A DNA stretch of 64,000 nucleotides from Nakamurella alba (GCF_009707545.1 NZ_WLYK01000003.1:186001-250000), one strand, 5' to 3'; shown: positions 37,311 through 47,926, numbered from the stretch's first letter. Notes: a model not told the origin generated them from the letters alone. Program-made: numbers and translations.

Positions 37311-39230
37311 TCAGTCCGCGGCGCGGCGGCGCCGCGGACGGTCCTCGCCACCGGGAGTGTTGCCGTAGGCGGCGAGCAGGTCGGCCACCGACACACCCGC
37401 GGAGTGCGCGGTCGTTCGCTCGGGCTGCTCGTCCGCGGTGGCCTCCTCGGGCTCCGGGTCCGGATCCGCGACGAACACCAGCGGCACCTCGGGCTCCTCG
37501 GCCGCCCGGCGCCGGGACCGGCGACCGCTCCCCAGACCGGCCCACGACTGCGACTGGGGCTCCTCGACCACCGTGACCGGCTCGGGCTCCGGCTCGACCG
37601 CCACCAGCTCGGGCTCGACCGTCACCGACTCGGGCTCGGGGACGGACTCGGGCTCGACCGCCACCGGCTCCGGCACGGGCTCGGACACTGCCTCCGGCTC
37701 AACAGGCTCCGACCCGATGACCGCAGGCTCCGGTTCGACAGCCGCAGGCTCCGGTTCGACGACCGCAGGCTCGGATTCGCCGACCGCCGGTTCGACGACC
37801 GCCGGTTTCGGCTCCACGGTCGGCTCGGGATCGACGTCGAAAGGGCCTTTGATCTCCGGTTCGGCGATCTCCGCCGGCTCGCCCGGGGTTGTGCTCTCCG
37901 GCGCTGCGCCAATAGGAGCCGGATCCTGTTCGACAGCAACAAGTTCCGTCGGTCCGGCAACGATCGCCTCGGGTGCGGCGGTGCTCACCGGCGAGGGCTC
38001 CACATCGACAATGGGCTCTGCGTCGAGGACGGACTCCGGTTCGACGACGGGCTCCGGCTCGACAACGGGCTGCGCGTCGACGACGGGCTCCGGCTCGACA
38101 ACGGGCTCCGGCTCGACGACCGCCGGCCAGGGCGCTGCGGCCGCGGGCTTCGCACCCACCGGCTCAGCCGTGACCGGCTCCGCACCCACCGGCTCGGCCG
38201 CAGCCGGCTCGGCGACCGGCTCCGCCGCCACCGGCTCCGTACCCACCGGCTCCGCACCCACCGGCTCGGCCGCAGCCGGCTCGGCGACCGGCTCCGCCGC
38301 CACCGGCTCCGTACCCACCGGCTCCGCTGCCACCGGCACAGCCGGCTCCGGCACAGACGGCTCCGGCACGACCGGAACAGAAGGCTCCGGCGCGAGCCGC
38401 ACCCCGGGGGTACCGGGCGGGGGCGGCGGGGTGCGCAGCCCGGCGAGCTCGGTGTCGAAGGTGATGGTGTCGTCCTCACGCCCGGCGGGCCCGGGATCGC
38501 CACCGGAAACTCCTGCCGGCACCGGCGGACGCGGCGGCATCGCGAACGGCGGCCGCGGACCCATCGGCCCGCCGGCACCCGGCCCGCCGGCACCCGGTCC
38601 GCCGGCCCCGGGACCACCCGGAATTCCGGCACCGACCGGGGCGCCCGGGCCCGGGTTGATGACCTGGATCGGCGCCTGCGGGCGCATGCCGTTGGCGGTG
38701 AAGGGCCCCTCGATCGCACCCTGCCGACCGCCGGGCACCTGGCGCGGACGGTTCGGATCACCGATCTGCCGGACCCGGGTCGACTCGGCCGAGAGGGTCA
38801 GGCGCTCGAACAGCAGATCGCCGTCGATCAGGCCGGACAGGGTCTGGGTCAACCGCTCCAGCTGTTCGCGCAGGGCGGCGAGCTCCTCCCGGTGCGCCGC
38901 GTCGGCGTCCTCCCGGGCGGTCTCCGCCAGTTTGATCTCGTACTCGCGCCGGGCCGAGACCTCGCGCAGCAGCTCGATCTCGTAGGTCCGCTTGCTCTCC
39001 TCCTGGCGCAGCTCCGCGGTGCGGGCGTCGCGCCGGGCGCGGGTCAGCGCGAGTGCGGCGAGCAGGGCGGCCCAGAGCGCAGCCAATGCGGCGAGGCGCA
39101 GCCAGCGGGCGTCCTCCGAGACCACCACGAGAGCGGTGGCGCCGATGGCGAGGACGAACCCACCGCCCAGCGCGAGCCGCAGCCAGAGCGGGGTGACCGC
39201 TCGGGCGCGACGACCGGCGGCTGCACTCAT
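37311..39230 (-). CDS. DUF6779-type membrane protein with coiled coil and Glu/Pro repeats
   Basis: 639 residues. Two membrane helices lie at about residues 15-60. A charged coiled-coil region (about 62-135) contains EIELLREVSARREYEIKL. A Gly/Pro-rich linker follows, then a very long Glu-Pro-Val repeat region (about 285-575) with exact internal duplications such as GTEPVAAEPVAEPAAAEPVG, and a C-terminal conserved motif SVADLLAAYG. It corresponds to the Ala/Arg/Pro-rich membrane protein Rv3604c next to the fol operon. The repeats could form a wall- or cytoplasm-spanning extended stalk. Function is unknown. Confidence 0.85.
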   Translation of the reverse strand: MSAAAGRRARAVTPLWLRLALGGGFVLAIGATALVVVSEDARWLRLAALAALWAALLAALALTRARRDARTAELRQEESKRTYEIELLREVSARREYEIKLAETAREDADAAHREELAALREQLERLTQTLSGLIDGDLLFERLTLSAESTRVRQIGDPNRPRQVPGGRQGAIEGPFTANGMRPQAPIQVINPGPGAPVGAGIPGGPGAGGPGAGGPGAGGPMGPRPPFAMPPRPPVPAGVSGGDPGPAGREDDTITFDTELAGLRTPPPPPGTPGVRLAPEPSVPVVPEPSVPEPAVPVAAEPVGTEPVAAEPVAEPAAAEPVGAEPVGTEPVAAEPVAEPAAAEPVGAEPVTAEPVGAKPAAAAPWPAVVEPEPVVEPEPVVDAQPVVEPEPVVEPESVLDAEPIVDVEPSPVSTAAPEAIVAGPTELVAVEQDPAPIGAAPESTTPGEPAEIAEPEIKGPFDVDPEPTVEPKPAVVEPAVGESEPAVVEPEPAAVEPEPAVIGSEPVEPEAVSEPVPEPVAVEPESVPEPESVTVEPELVAVEPEPEPVTVVEEPQSQSWAGLGSGRRSRRRAAEEPEVPLVFVADPDPEPEEATADEQPERTTAHSAGVSVADLLAAYGNTPGGEDRPRRRRAAD

Positions 39231-39292
39231 GGGATGAGGTTACAAGGACGGTCCATCAGCCCCGGGGAAGCGCGGCGACGGTGACGACCACC

Positions 39293-39790
39293 TCAGCGGT
39301 CCCGATCGGGCCGCGGCCGCTCCTCCGGCGGCGTGCGGCAGCAGTGCTCCAGGAACAAGGCGCCGCCGATCATCACCAGGGATCCGACGAGACCGATGGC
39401 GCCGGTGGCGGTGTCGTCCGCCGCGGCGTCCACCGTCGATGCCTTCGGGACGACGTAGAGCAGCAGCCCGATCCACAGCCCGGCGAGCGCCGCCCCGGCC
39501 AGCGACGTGGCCTTGGCCGTCATCATCGCGCGCGCCGCCGTCAGCGGCGGGACCGGCGGCCGCTCGGCGACGCCGCCCTCCCGGCGGGCCCGGATCCGGC
39601 TGCGCAGGCCCGCACCCGCGATCGCCTCGGCCACGCCGAGCAGTGCGGGCGCGGCCCCGGCCAGCCGCGGCAGCGGCGGGATCGACGAGTACGCGAGGCT
39701 CACCAGCAGGAACCCGGCGATCGCGGCGACCAGGCCGACCGCCAGCAGGTCCCGGGTACGGGTGAACCCGATGCCCTGGTCAGTCGACAT
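39293..39790 (-). CDS. DUF3180 membrane protein
   Basis: 165 residues from ATG 39790, overlapping the folK 3' end by 11 bp. Four hydrophobic segments lie at about residues 14-35, 40-60, 88-108 and 122-145, with the family motif TRTRDLLAVGLVAA at the start. DUF3180 genes close the fol operon in many actinobacteria (Rv3605c in mycobacteria). Function is unknown; a membrane role linked to folate genes only by position. Confidence 0.88.
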   Translation of the reverse strand: MSTDQGIGFTRTRDLLAVGLVAAIAGFLLVSLAYSSIPPLPRLAGAAPALLGVAEAIAGAGLRSRIRARREGGVAERPPVPPLTAARAMMTAKATSLAGAALAGLWIGLLLYVVPKASTVDAAADDTATGAIGLVGSLVMIGGALFLEHCCRTPPEERPRPDRDR

Positions 39791-40268
39791 GCCCGACCCG
39801 GCGGATCCCGGCCAGCTCGGCGTCCGGCATCCGTTCCAGCAGCCCCGCGATCGGCCCGTGCCCGGGCAGCTCGGCGGTCGGGTCGATCTCGGCCCACGGC
39901 ACCAGGACGAAGGCCCGCTCGTGCGCCCGCGGGTGCGGCAGCACCAGGTCCTCGTCGTCGAAGACGTCCTCGTCGACAACCACGACGTCGGCGTCCAGGG
40001 TGCGCGGGCCCCACCGCACCTCGCGGGTGCGGCCGGCCGCGTCCTCCAGCCGGTGGCACAGCGCCAGCCAGCCGCCGGCGTCCAGGGACTCGTCGTCGGC
40101 GATCACCACGATGTTGAGGAAGTCGTCCTGCGGCACGGGACCCCACGGCGGCGTCCGGTAGACCGAGGAGACCGCCCGCACCCGCCGGCCCAACGTCCGG
40201 ACCGCCTCGGACAACCGGGCGGCGGAGTCACCCAGGTTGGAGCCGAGGGACAGCACTGCGGTGCTCAC
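39780..40268 (-). CDS. folK: HPPK, 6-hydroxymethyl-7,8-dihydropterin pyrophosphokinase
   Basis: 162 residues from GTG 40268, which overlaps the folB stop (GTGA). It begins with [10 protein letters not shown], then has the substrate loop [19 protein letters not shown] (about 36-54) and the motif [14 protein letters not shown] (about 92-105) with the two Mg-binding aspartates, and [15 protein letters not shown]. It pyrophosphorylates 6-hydroxymethyl-dihydropterin from ATP for DHPS. Confidence 0.96.
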   Translation of the reverse strand: MSTAVLSLGSNLGDSAARLSEAVRTLGRRVRAVSSVYRTPPWGPVPQDDFLNIVVIADDESLDAGGWLALCHRLEDAAGRTREVRWGPRTLDADVVVVDEDVFDDEDLVLPHPRAHERAFVLVPWAEIDPTAELPGHGPIAGLLERMPDAELAGIRRVGHVD

Positions 40269-40660
40269 CGGGCACCTCCGGCCGACCCGGCCCCCGCCGA
40301 CCGGACGGAGCGTCGGATGGTCACGGCGACGTCGGCGAAGGTGAGCGGGATCGGGGCGTCCGGCTTGTGCAGGGTCACCTCGACGGCGTGCACCGGGTAG
40401 GTGCTCATCACCGTGTCGGCGATATCCGCGGCCACCGTCTCGATGAGGTCGCGCGGCGGGCCGGCGACGATCCCGGCGGCCAGCTGCGCCAGCTCGCCGT
40501 AGTGCACCGTACGGGTCAGGTCGTCGGTCGCGGCCGCGGCGGTCAGGTCCAGCCACAGCGTGACATCGACGACAAACCGCTGCCCGTCCCGCTTCTCGTG
40601 CTCGAACACACCGTGGAAACCGTCCACGGCGAGCCCGGTGAGGGTGATCCGGTCAGCCAC
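40265..40660 (-). CDS. folB: Dihydroneopterin aldolase
   Basis: 131 residues from GTG 40660. The family start [21 protein letters not shown] contains the catalytic-site Glu and Tyr/His region, and a conserved lysine occurs in [13 protein letters not shown] near residue 105. It cleaves dihydroneopterin to 6-hydroxymethyl-dihydropterin and glycolaldehyde. It overlaps folP by 8 bp and folK by a GTGA. Confidence 0.95.
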   Translation of the reverse strand: MADRITLTGLAVDGFHGVFEHEKRDGQRFVVDVTLWLDLTAAAATDDLTRTVHYGELAQLAAGIVAGPPRDLIETVAADIADTVMSTYPVHAVEVTLHKPDAPIPLTFADVAVTIRRSVRSAGAGSAGGAR

Positions 40661-41681
40661 GGACCGCACCACCCGAGGACGTCCGTTCGCGTCCGATGAG
40701 GCCGCGCCACTCACCGGTGGACGGCGCCTCGTCCTGGGCCGGAGCCACGAGCAGGTCCTGCAGGGCCGCGTCCGGGAGCAGCGGCGCGGTCCCGACCGGG
40801 AGGCCGGTGTGCCTGCGGGTCGTTCCCCCGTCCGGCGCGGTGGCGGCGAGACGTTCCAGCACGGCGAAGGCGTCCGCGGTCGGGCCCGGTTCGTGCACCC
40901 GGACGCCCCACACCCCGGCCTCGGCGGCCACCATCGACACCGCCGCCGTCGCGGCCTCGCGCTCCGCGGGCGGGCGCGGGGTGCCGTCCGCATCGGCGAG
41001 CAACTCGCCGAGGAACCGCTTCCGCGAGGCGCCGACCAGCACCGGGAACCCGTGCTCCACCAGCAGCGACAACTCGGCCAGCAGGTCCCAGTTGTGGTCG
41101 GCGTTCTTGGCGAAACCCAGCCCCGGGTCGAGGATCAGCGATCGCTCGTCGATGCCGGCGGCCACCGCCACCTCGACCTGGCGCAGCAGTTCGTCGCGCA
41201 CCTCGCCGACCACGTCGTCGTACACGGCCATCTGCGCCATCACGTCGCTGTGCCCGCGCCAGTGCATGAGGATCCACGGCAGCCGGGCACCGGCCACCAC
41301 GTCGAGCATCCCGGGATCGGCGAGCCCGCCGGACACGTCGTTGATCAGCCCGACGCCGGCCTCGGCCGCCGCGGCGGCCACGGTCGCGCGGGTGGTGTCG
41401 ACGGAACACAGGATGCCCTCGGCGGACAGTGCCCGGATCACCGGCACCACCCGGGCGGACTCCTCCGCGGCGTCGACCCGGTGCGCACCCGGTCGGGTGG
41501 ACTCCCCGCCGACGTCGATGATGTCGGCCCCCTGTGCGGCCAGCGCCCGGCCGCGTGCGACCGCGGCCTCGGTGGTGTCCCACCGGCCGCCGTCGGAGAA
41601 GGAATCCGGGGTGACATTGAGGATGCCCATCACCCACGGACGGGTCCCGTACCAGGGCAGGCGCAGCGGACCGTCGCTCAT
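40653..41681 (-). CDS. folP: Dihydropteroate synthase
   Basis: 342 residues from ATG 41681. The pterin site begins [15 protein letters not shown] (about 18-32), with [11 protein letters not shown] (about 55-65), [14 protein letters not shown] (about 205) and the sulfonamide-contacting SRKRFLG (about 240). It condenses p-aminobenzoate with the pterin pyrophosphate. The C-terminal about 55 residues after [12 protein letters not shown] are an extra Ala/Gly/Pro-rich tail that overlaps folB. Its ATG overlaps the folE stop (ATGA). Confidence 0.96.
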   Translation of the reverse strand: MSDGPLRLPWYGTRPWVMGILNVTPDSFSDGGRWDTTEAAVARGRALAAQGADIIDVGGESTRPGAHRVDAAEESARVVPVIRALSAEGILCSVDTTRATVAAAAAEAGVGLINDVSGGLADPGMLDVVAGARLPWILMHWRGHSDVMAQMAVYDDVVGEVRDELLRQVEVAVAAGIDERSLILDPGLGFAKNADHNWDLLAELSLLVEHGFPVLVGASRKRFLGELLADADGTPRPPAEREAATAAVSMVAAEAGVWGVRVHEPGPTADAFAVLERLAATAPDGGTTRRHTGLPVGTAPLLPDAALQDLLVAPAQDEAPSTGEWRGLIGRERTSSGGAVRG

Positions 41682-42268
41682 CTGCCCATGATGAGGCTCA
41701 TCGCCTCCGCACGGGTGCTGGCCTGCGACTGGAAGATGCCGCGCACGGCGGAGGTGGTGGTGGAGGCGCCGGGCTTGCGGATCCCGCGCATCGCCATGCA
41801 CAGGTGCTCGGCCTCCATCACCACGATCACGCCGGCCGGCTGCAGCCGGCGCACGAGGGCGTCGGCCACCTGCGTGGTCAGCCGCTCCTGCACCTGCGGC
41901 CGCTTCGCGTAGCCCTCGACCACCCGGGCCAGCTTGGACAGCCCGGTGATGCGGCCGGAGCGGCCGGGGATGTACCCGACGTGCGCCTTGCCGAAGAACG
42001 GCACCAGGTGGTGCTCGCAGGTCGAGTACATCGGGATGTCCTTGACCAGCACGAGTTCCGCGTGGTTCTCGTCGAACACGGTGTCCAGCACGTCGTCCGG
42101 GTCGTCGTACAGCCCGGCGAACTGCTCCGCGTAGGCCCGCGCCACCCGGGCCGGCGTGTCCTTCAGACCAGGCCGGTCCGGGTCCTCACCGGCGGCGAGC
42201 AGCAGCTCGCGCACGGCGGCCTCCGCCCGGGCCTGGTCGAACACCGGCCGGGCCTCCACCGCCGTCAT
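41678..42268 (-). CDS. folE: GTP cyclohydrolase I
   Basis: 196 residues. Zinc and active-site residues are visible in [21 protein letters not shown] (Cys and His) and [13 protein letters not shown] near the C-terminus. It converts GTP to dihydroneopterin triphosphate, the first step of folate synthesis. Its ATG at 42268 overlaps the ftsH stop (ATGA), coupling folate synthesis to the protease gene. Confidence 0.97.
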   Translation of the reverse strand: MTAVEARPVFDQARAEAAVRELLLAAGEDPDRPGLKDTPARVARAYAEQFAGLYDDPDDVLDTVFDENHAELVLVKDIPMYSTCEHHLVPFFGKAHVGYIPGRSGRITGLSKLARVVEGYAKRPQVQERLTTQVADALVRRLQPAGVIVVMEAEHLCMAMRGIRKPGASTTTSAVRGIFQSQASTRAEAMSLIMGR

Positions 42269-44853
42269 CGGCGCTGATCACCGGACGGCGGCGGCGCCCA
42301 GGGATCCTCGGGGCCGGCCACCGGCGGGTTCGGCGCCGTGCCCGGGTGCTGGTGCCGCCCGGTGGGCGGGACCTGCCCGTCGGCGGCCTGCCCGTGGGGG
42401 GCCTGGCCGTTCGGCACCGGGTAGGCACCGGTGCCCTGCACCGACGGCTGCCCACCGGTCGCGGGCCCGAACTGGTGACCGCCCGTCGGCGGACCGAACT
42501 GGTGGCCGCCGGTCTGCGGGCCGCCCGGCTGGTACGCGCCGGGCTGGTACCCGCCCTGCGGGTAACCCTGGCCGTTCGGTCCCGGCTGGCCATACTGATT
42601 GTTCTGGCCCGGCTGGCCGTGCTGTCCGTTCGGTGCCGGCGGGAAGCCGTTGCCGACCTGCACGCCGTTGCTGCCGTTCTGCCCACCGTTGCCGTTCGGG
42701 CCGCCACCGTTCACCGGAGCACCCCCGTTGCCGTTCGGGTAGGTACCGGGCAGCGGGGCCAGCGGACCCGGGAGCACGCCACCGGTCCAGCCGGACTGCT
42801 GCCCGTACTGCGGGTACGGCGGACCACCCTGCACACCGGGGACCGGGTAGGACCCGGCGCCCACCGGCACCGGCTGCGGTGCCGGCTGCACGGCCTTGAC
42901 CAGCTTCGGCGGCTCCGGCGGCGGCCACGGCTCGCCGCGCTCGATGGCCAGCTCGCCCGGGGTCTTGATGGGCGGCCGGTCGCTCGGCGGGCGCGAGCCG
43001 TACTCGTCGAAGGTGGTGATCCGCGGCCGCTTCTCGACGGAGGCGAAGATGACCTCGAGGTCCTTGCGCTCCAGCGTCTCCCGCTCCAGCAGCTGCTTGG
43101 CGAGCTCGTCCAGCACGTCGCGGTAGTGGTTGAGCACGGCCCAGGCCTCGGTGTGCGCCGCCTCGATGAGTGCCCGCACCTCGCCGTCGATCTCGGCGCC
43201 GACCTCGAGCGAGTAGTCGGGGCTGTGACCGTAGGTGCGGCCGAGGAACGGCTCGTCGTCGCCGGAGCCGTACTTCACCGCGCCCAGCTTGGACGACATG
43301 CCGTACTCGGTGACCATGGCCCGGGCGATCTTGGTCGCCTGGGCGATGTCGCTCGAGGCACCGGTGGTGGGCTCGGCGAACACCAGCTCCTCGGCAGCGC
43401 GGCCGCCCATCGCCATCACCAGCCGGGCGATCATCTCGCTGCGGGTCATCAGGCCCTTGTCGTCCTCGGGCACCACCAGGGCGTGGCCGCCGGTGCGGCC
43501 GCGCGGCATGATCGTCACCTTGTAGACCGGCTCCAGCCCCGGCATCGCCCAGGCCGCGAGGGCGTGCCCGCCCTCGTGGTAGGCGGTGATCTTCTTCTCC
43601 TTCTCGGAGATGATCTTGCCCTTGCGGGCCGGACCGCCGACGACGCGGTCGACCGACTCCTCGAGCGCCTCGTTGGTGATCAGCGTGCCGTTGGTCCGCG
43701 CGGTGAGCAGCGCCGCCTCGTTGATCACGTTGGCCAGGTCCGCGCCCGACATGCCGACGGTGCGCTTCGCCAGCGGCTCCATGTCGACGTCCGGGGCGAA
43801 GGGCTTGCCCTTGCCGTGCACCTCGAGGATCGCGCGGCGGCCCTTGAGGTCCGGCGAGCCGACCGGGATCTGCCGGTCGAACCGACCGGGCCGCAGCAAT
43901 GCCGGGTCCAGGATGTCGGGCCGGTTGGTCGCCGCGATCAGGATGATCCCGCCCTTGGCCTCGAAACCGTCCATCTCCACCAGCAGCTGGTTCAGCGTCT
44001 GCTCGCGCTCGTCGTGACCGCCGCCCATGCCGGCACCGCGGTGCCGGCCGACGGCGTCGATCTCGTCGACGAAGATGATGGCCGGTGAGTTGGCCTTGGC
44101 CTGCTCGAACAGGTCGCGGACCCGGCTGGCACCGACGCCGACGAACATCTCGACGAAGTCCGAGCCGGAGATCGAGTAGAACGGCACGCCGGCCTCACCG
44201 GCGACCGCACGGGCCAGCAGCGTCTTACCGGTACCGGGCGGGCCGTAGAGCAGGACGCCCTTCGGGATCTTGGCGCCGAGGGCCTGGTAGCGGGCCGGGT
44301 TCGCCAGGAAGTCACGGATCTCGTCGAGCTCCTCGACGGCCTCGTCGGCACCTGCGACGTCGGTGAACTTCGTCGTCGGCATGTCCTTGGTGAGCAGCTT
44401 GGCCTTGCTCTTGCCGAAGGACATGACCTTGTTGCCGCCGCCCTGGGCGTTGTTCATCATCCAGAGCAGGAACAGGATGATCAGGCCGATCGGGATGAGG
44501 TAGATCAGCAGCGAGAACAGGGCCGACTCGCTGCTCACCTCGGTGTTGAAGTTCTCCGTCGGCTGCGCCTCCTGGACGGCGACGAAGATGTCGTCGGCGG
44601 CGGCGGCCGGGTACTGCGAATAGATCTGCGTGGTGCCGTCGACCTCGGTCTTCAGGACCAGCCGGATCCGCTGCTCCTTGTCGTCGATGACCGCGGAGCC
44701 GACGTTCTTCGCATCGAGCTGGGCCAGCGCGACGGAGGTCGGCTCGGCCTTGTACCCACGGGTGTCGTCCGACAGGTAGCTGTACAGCAGATAGGCAGCG
44801 AAGATCACGGCCACCCAGAGCAGCGGGGATCGGATCAGGCGCTTACGGTCCAT
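42265..44853 (-). CDS. ftsH: ATP-dependent zinc metalloprotease FtsH with long C-terminal tail
   Basis: 862 residues from ATG 44853. Two membrane helices lie at about 11-28 and 113-134 with a short periplasmic loop. The AAA domain has Walker [14 protein letters not shown] (about 205) and Walker [12 protein letters not shown]. The protease zinc site is HEGGH (about 428) with a distal Asp. After about residue 655 comes an unusual about 200-residue Gly/Gln/Pro/Asn-rich tail with repeats such as GGHQFGP. FtsH degrades damaged membrane and cytosolic proteins as a hexamer. It heads a run of overlapping fol genes. Confidence 0.97.
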   Translation of the reverse strand: MDRKRLIRSPLLWVAVIFAAYLLYSYLSDDTRGYKAEPTSVALAQLDAKNVGSAVIDDKEQRIRLVLKTEVDGTTQIYSQYPAAAADDIFVAVQEAQPTENFNTEVSSESALFSLLIYLIPIGLIILFLLWMMNNAQGGGNKVMSFGKSKAKLLTKDMPTTKFTDVAGADEAVEELDEIRDFLANPARYQALGAKIPKGVLLYGPPGTGKTLLARAVAGEAGVPFYSISGSDFVEMFVGVGASRVRDLFEQAKANSPAIIFVDEIDAVGRHRGAGMGGGHDEREQTLNQLLVEMDGFEAKGGIILIAATNRPDILDPALLRPGRFDRQIPVGSPDLKGRRAILEVHGKGKPFAPDVDMEPLAKRTVGMSGADLANVINEAALLTARTNGTLITNEALEESVDRVVGGPARKGKIISEKEKKITAYHEGGHALAAWAMPGLEPVYKVTIMPRGRTGGHALVVPEDDKGLMTRSEMIARLVMAMGGRAAEELVFAEPTTGASSDIAQATKIARAMVTEYGMSSKLGAVKYGSGDDEPFLGRTYGHSPDYSLEVGAEIDGEVRALIEAAHTEAWAVLNHYRDVLDELAKQLLERETLERKDLEVIFASVEKRPRITTFDEYGSRPPSDRPPIKTPGELAIERGEPWPPPEPPKLVKAVQPAPQPVPVGAGSYPVPGVQGGPPYPQYGQQSGWTGGVLPGPLAPLPGTYPNGNGGAPVNGGGPNGNGGQNGSNGVQVGNGFPPAPNGQHGQPGQNNQYGQPGPNGQGYPQGGYQPGAYQPGGPQTGGHQFGPPTGGHQFGPATGGQPSVQGTGAYPVPNGQAPHGQAADGQVPPTGRHQHPGTAPNPPVAGPEDPWAPPPSGDQRR

Positions 44854-45116
44854 ATGGCGTGCGGCCGGCGAGCGGCCTCCACCCTTCCTGTTCGAGCAAG
44901 GCGGTGCGGTGCGGTGGACCGTGCCGGACGCAGTACTGCGGCGCGCTGCCTGCCCTGTCCACCCGGTCGGCACCGCCGGATAGCGGCTCCGACCAGTCGA
45001 TTGAGCGTACCGCGCAGCCGATTGGTTCCCGGTTTCGTCGCCGCAGGCCACGTGCCCCGCGCGAGTTCAGCCCGCGCCCGCGCAAGTTCAGCGCAGGGCG
45101 AACACCAAGGGCGCCG

Positions 45117-45758
45117 TCAGCGGTACATGTGCTCGCCGAGCAGCCCGACGAACGGCAGGTCGCGGTAGCGCTCGGCGAAGTCCAGCCCGTACCCGACGAC
45201 GAAGTCGGTGGGGATGTCGAAACCGATGTAGCGGACCTCCACCTCGACCTTGACCGCCTCCGGCTTGCGCAGCAGGGCGACCACGTCGATGGCGGCCGGG
45301 CCCCGGCTCGCCAGGTTCTTCAGCAACCAGGACAGGGTCAGCCCGGAGTCGATGATGTCCTCGACGATCACGACCCGGCGCCCGGTGATGTCCCGGTCCA
45401 GGTCCTTGAGGATGCGGACGACGCCGGACGACGACGTCGCCGAGCCGTAGGAACTGACCGCCATGAACTCGAGCTCGCACGGGATCGGCATGGCCCGGGC
45501 GAAGTCGGTGACGAACATCACCGCACCCTTGAGCACGCAGACCAGCAGCGGCGGCTGCTCGGAGTCGTGGTCGGCCGCGACCGCCGCGGCCAGCGCGCGG
45601 ATCTTCTCCTGCAACGCGTTCTCGGCGATCAGGGTGGCGGCCAGCTCACCGGGGTAGCCGTACCCGGCTCCCGGGTCGACGTCGCCCGGACCGAACCGGA
45701 CCGCGTCGTCGGAGGTGAGGGTGGTGGTCAGGGTGCCGGGGTCGGCGGGACCGGACAC
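45117..45758 (-). CDS. hpt: Hypoxanthine phosphoribosyltransferase
   Basis: 213 residues from GTG 45758. The PRPP-binding loop is VVIVEDIIDSGLTL (about 128-141), with PLLVCVLKGAVMFVTDFA (about 73) and the purine-site KPEAVKVEV and VVGYGLDFAERYR near the C-terminus. It salvages hypoxanthine and guanine. The N-terminal about 28 residues are beyond the usual length and the true start could be downstream, but no better one is obvious. It lies between tilS and ftsH as in mycobacteria. Confidence 0.95.
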   Translation of the reverse strand: MSGPADPGTLTTTLTSDDAVRFGPGDVDPGAGYGYPGELAATLIAENALQEKIRALAAAVAADHDSEQPPLLVCVLKGAVMFVTDFARAMPIPCELEFMAVSSYGSATSSSGVVRILKDLDRDITGRRVVIVEDIIDSGLTLSWLLKNLASRGPAAIDVVALLRKPEAVKVEVEVRYIGFDIPTDFVVGYGLDFAERYRDLPFVGLLGEHMYR

Positions 45759-45824
45759 ATCTCTCCCGGGGTGCAGGATCGCGGGCGGCCGGGGCCGGTC
45801 CCGCGGGACGTACGGCGGACGCGG

Positions 45825-46823
45825 TCAGCTTTCCATCCGGACGGCCGTGTGGTCCACGCGGGTCACCGGTTCGAGCACCAGCCGCCCGCGCCGGCGCACC
45901 GCGTCGACCGCCCCGGGCAGCCGCACCGCCTGTCCGGTACGCCCGTCGGTGACCAACCGGTCCAGCCGGCCCAGCAGGTCCGCGGTCAGCTGCCCCGCTC
46001 CCCCGGCACCGGCCCAGCGACGCAGCACCCGGGTGCGGATCGCCCGCGGCCGGTCGGTCAGCGTCGCGAGCAGCAGTCCGCCGTCCACATCGACCGCCGG
46101 CACCGCGGCCGCCAGCTCGTCCAGCGCGGCCAGGTCGTCGGCCATCAGGGCGGCGGTACGGCCGAGCGCCGGTCCGACCCCGCCGCCCAGCACGTCCTCC
46201 AGCAGCGGCAGCACCTCGCGCCGCAGCCGCACCCGGGTGAACCGCGACTCGCTGTTGTGCGGGTCGTTCCACACCTCGAGTCCCTGCTCGCGGCAGGCAT
46301 TCTCGGTGTCGGAACGGCGAATCCCCAGCAGCGGACGCCCCCACGGTGTGCGCCAGGCCGACATCCCCGCCACCGACCGGGGTCCCGATCCCCGGGCAAG
46401 GCCCAGCAGGACCGTCTCGGCCTGGTCGTCGGCGGTGTGCCCGAGCAGCACCGGCCGGCCACCGGCCGCGGCCACCAGCGCCTCGTACCGGGCCGACCGG
46501 GCGGCCGCCTCGAGTCCGCCGTCGGTGCCGACCTGCACGGTCAGCACGTGCACCACCGGCACGCCTCGCTCTCGCAACCGGTCCGCGAGCTCGACCGCGC
46601 GGCGGTCCGAGCCGGCCTGCAGCCCGTGGTCGACCGTCGCGACATGCGTGGCGGCTGGCCCGAACTCGGCCAGGCAGCCGGCCACCAGGGCCAGCGAGTC
46701 GGCACCCCCGGAGCAGGCCACCAGCACCCCGCCGGCCACCGGCCCGGGGTGCGCGTCGGCGAATGCCCGCACCGCCCGCCGGACCGAGGCGGTGCCGGGT
46801 GCAGCCGTCGACACCGGGGTCAC
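45825..46823 (-). CDS. tilS: tRNA(Ile)-lysidine synthase
   Basis: 332 residues from GTG 46823. The ATP-pyrophosphatase P-loop is VACSGGADSLALVAG (about 34-48), with the HTADDQAETVL motif (about 125-135) and RPLLGIRRSD. It attaches lysine to C34 of tRNA-Ile(CAU), changing its decoding from Met to Ile. The C-terminal domain is short, as in other actinobacteria. It is in tandem with the metalloprotease gene (gap 11 bp) and hpt. Confidence 0.95.
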   Translation of the reverse strand: MTPVSTAAPGTASVRRAVRAFADAHPGPVAGGVLVACSGGADSLALVAGCLAEFGPAATHVATVDHGLQAGSDRRAVELADRLRERGVPVVHVLTVQVGTDGGLEAAARSARYEALVAAAGGRPVLLGHTADDQAETVLLGLARGSGPRSVAGMSAWRTPWGRPLLGIRRSDTENACREQGLEVWNDPHNSESRFTRVRLRREVLPLLEDVLGGGVGPALGRTAALMADDLAALDELAAAVPAVDVDGGLLLATLTDRPRAIRTRVLRRWAGAGGAGQLTADLLGRLDRLVTDGRTGQAVRLPGAVDAVRRRGRLVLEPVTRVDHTAVRMES

Positions 46824-46834
46824 CGGCGGACGTC

Positions 46835-47926
46835 TCAGCCGAGGACCCGGCGGATCCAGGCCGCCGGGTCGGTGGTCTCCTCACGGGTGGGCAGGGTCTC
46901 CGGCGACGACCAGACGAGGTTGAACCGGGCCATCCCGACCTCCTCCACCACGGTCGAGACGAAGGCGGCGCCCTTGATGTACTGCGCGAGCTTCATGTCC
47001 ATCCCGAGCATGGCCCGGATCAGCCGGTCCACCGGGCCGCGGCCCTTGCGGCGGCGCTCGGAGAAGCCCTCGCGGATGCTCGCCACCGACGGCACCACCG
47101 ACGGCCCGACGGCGTCCATGACGTGGTCGGCGTGCCCCTCGAGCAGGGTCATCAGCGCCATCATCCGGTCGAAGACCACCCGCTGCTCCGGGGTCTGGAT
47201 CCGCTCGATCCACGACCCGCCCGACCCCAGCGCGCGGGAGGCCCGCCGCAGCATCTCGCCGGCGTCGACGTCCGAGGTCTCGGCGAACTCGGCGGCCAGG
47301 CCGCGGAAGTACTCGCGCAGCCAGGGCACCGCGGTGAACTGCAGCCGGTGGGTGCTCTCGTGCAGGCACACCCACATGCGGAAGTCCTCCGGATCGGCCC
47401 CGAGTTCCCGTTCCACCTTGACGATGTTCGGTGCCACCAGCAGCAGTCGTCCGGGAGTGCCGTCGGCCTCGACGCCGGCCAGCGGGTCGTACTGGCCGAG
47501 CACCCGCCCGGACAGGAACCCGAGCACGGCCCCGAGCTGGGTACCGGCCGCCCCACTGCCCCGCTGCTTCCCGGGCTTCGCCGGCTTGCCGGTGTCACCC
47601 GCCTTCTCCGCGAGCTTCTCGGTGAGCTTCTCGGAGAGCCGGGCGGCGAGCGGTTCGGCCAGGATCGCCATGCCCTCTGCGGTCGCCTCCACCCAGTGCC
47701 GACGGTCGACCACCAGGGCCTCGCCGATGGGCAGCCCGGTGCCGAGAAGTGTGACCTCGCGGACGATCCGCTCGGCGCGGACGGAGAACTCGCGCAGATC
47801 GGCGACCACCTGACGCGCCTCGTCGGGGGTGACCGACGGGCCGGTCGGGGCGAACCGCTGCCCGGCACGGACGGCGGCGGCCCAGTCGATCACGGTGGCG
47901 GGCGGGGTCACCGCGGTACCGGTCAT
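46835..47926 (-). CDS. Zinc-dependent metalloprotease (DUF2342, Rv3626c-like)
   Basis: 363 residues. The zinc motif HExxH is visible in VCLHESTHRLQF (about 193). The protein matches the DUF2342 family annotated as coenzyme-F420-associated or zinc metalloprotease, conserved beside tilS and the DacB gene. Near residue 85 a Lys/Glu-rich KLTEKLAEK coiled segment precedes a Gly/Lys linker. The substrate is unknown. The F420 label rests on gene co-occurrence, not on sequence. Confidence 0.87.
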   Translation of the reverse strand: MTGTAVTPPATVIDWAAAVRAGQRFAPTGPSVTPDEARQVVADLREFSVRAERIVREVTLLGTGLPIGEALVVDRRHWVEATAEGMAILAEPLAARLSEKLTEKLAEKAGDTGKPAKPGKQRGSGAAGTQLGAVLGFLSGRVLGQYDPLAGVEADGTPGRLLLVAPNIVKVERELGADPEDFRMWVCLHESTHRLQFTAVPWLREYFRGLAAEFAETSDVDAGEMLRRASRALGSGGSWIERIQTPEQRVVFDRMMALMTLLEGHADHVMDAVGPSVVPSVASIREGFSERRRKGRGPVDRLIRAMLGMDMKLAQYIKGAAFVSTVVEEVGMARFNLVWSSPETLPTREETTDPAAWIRRVLG

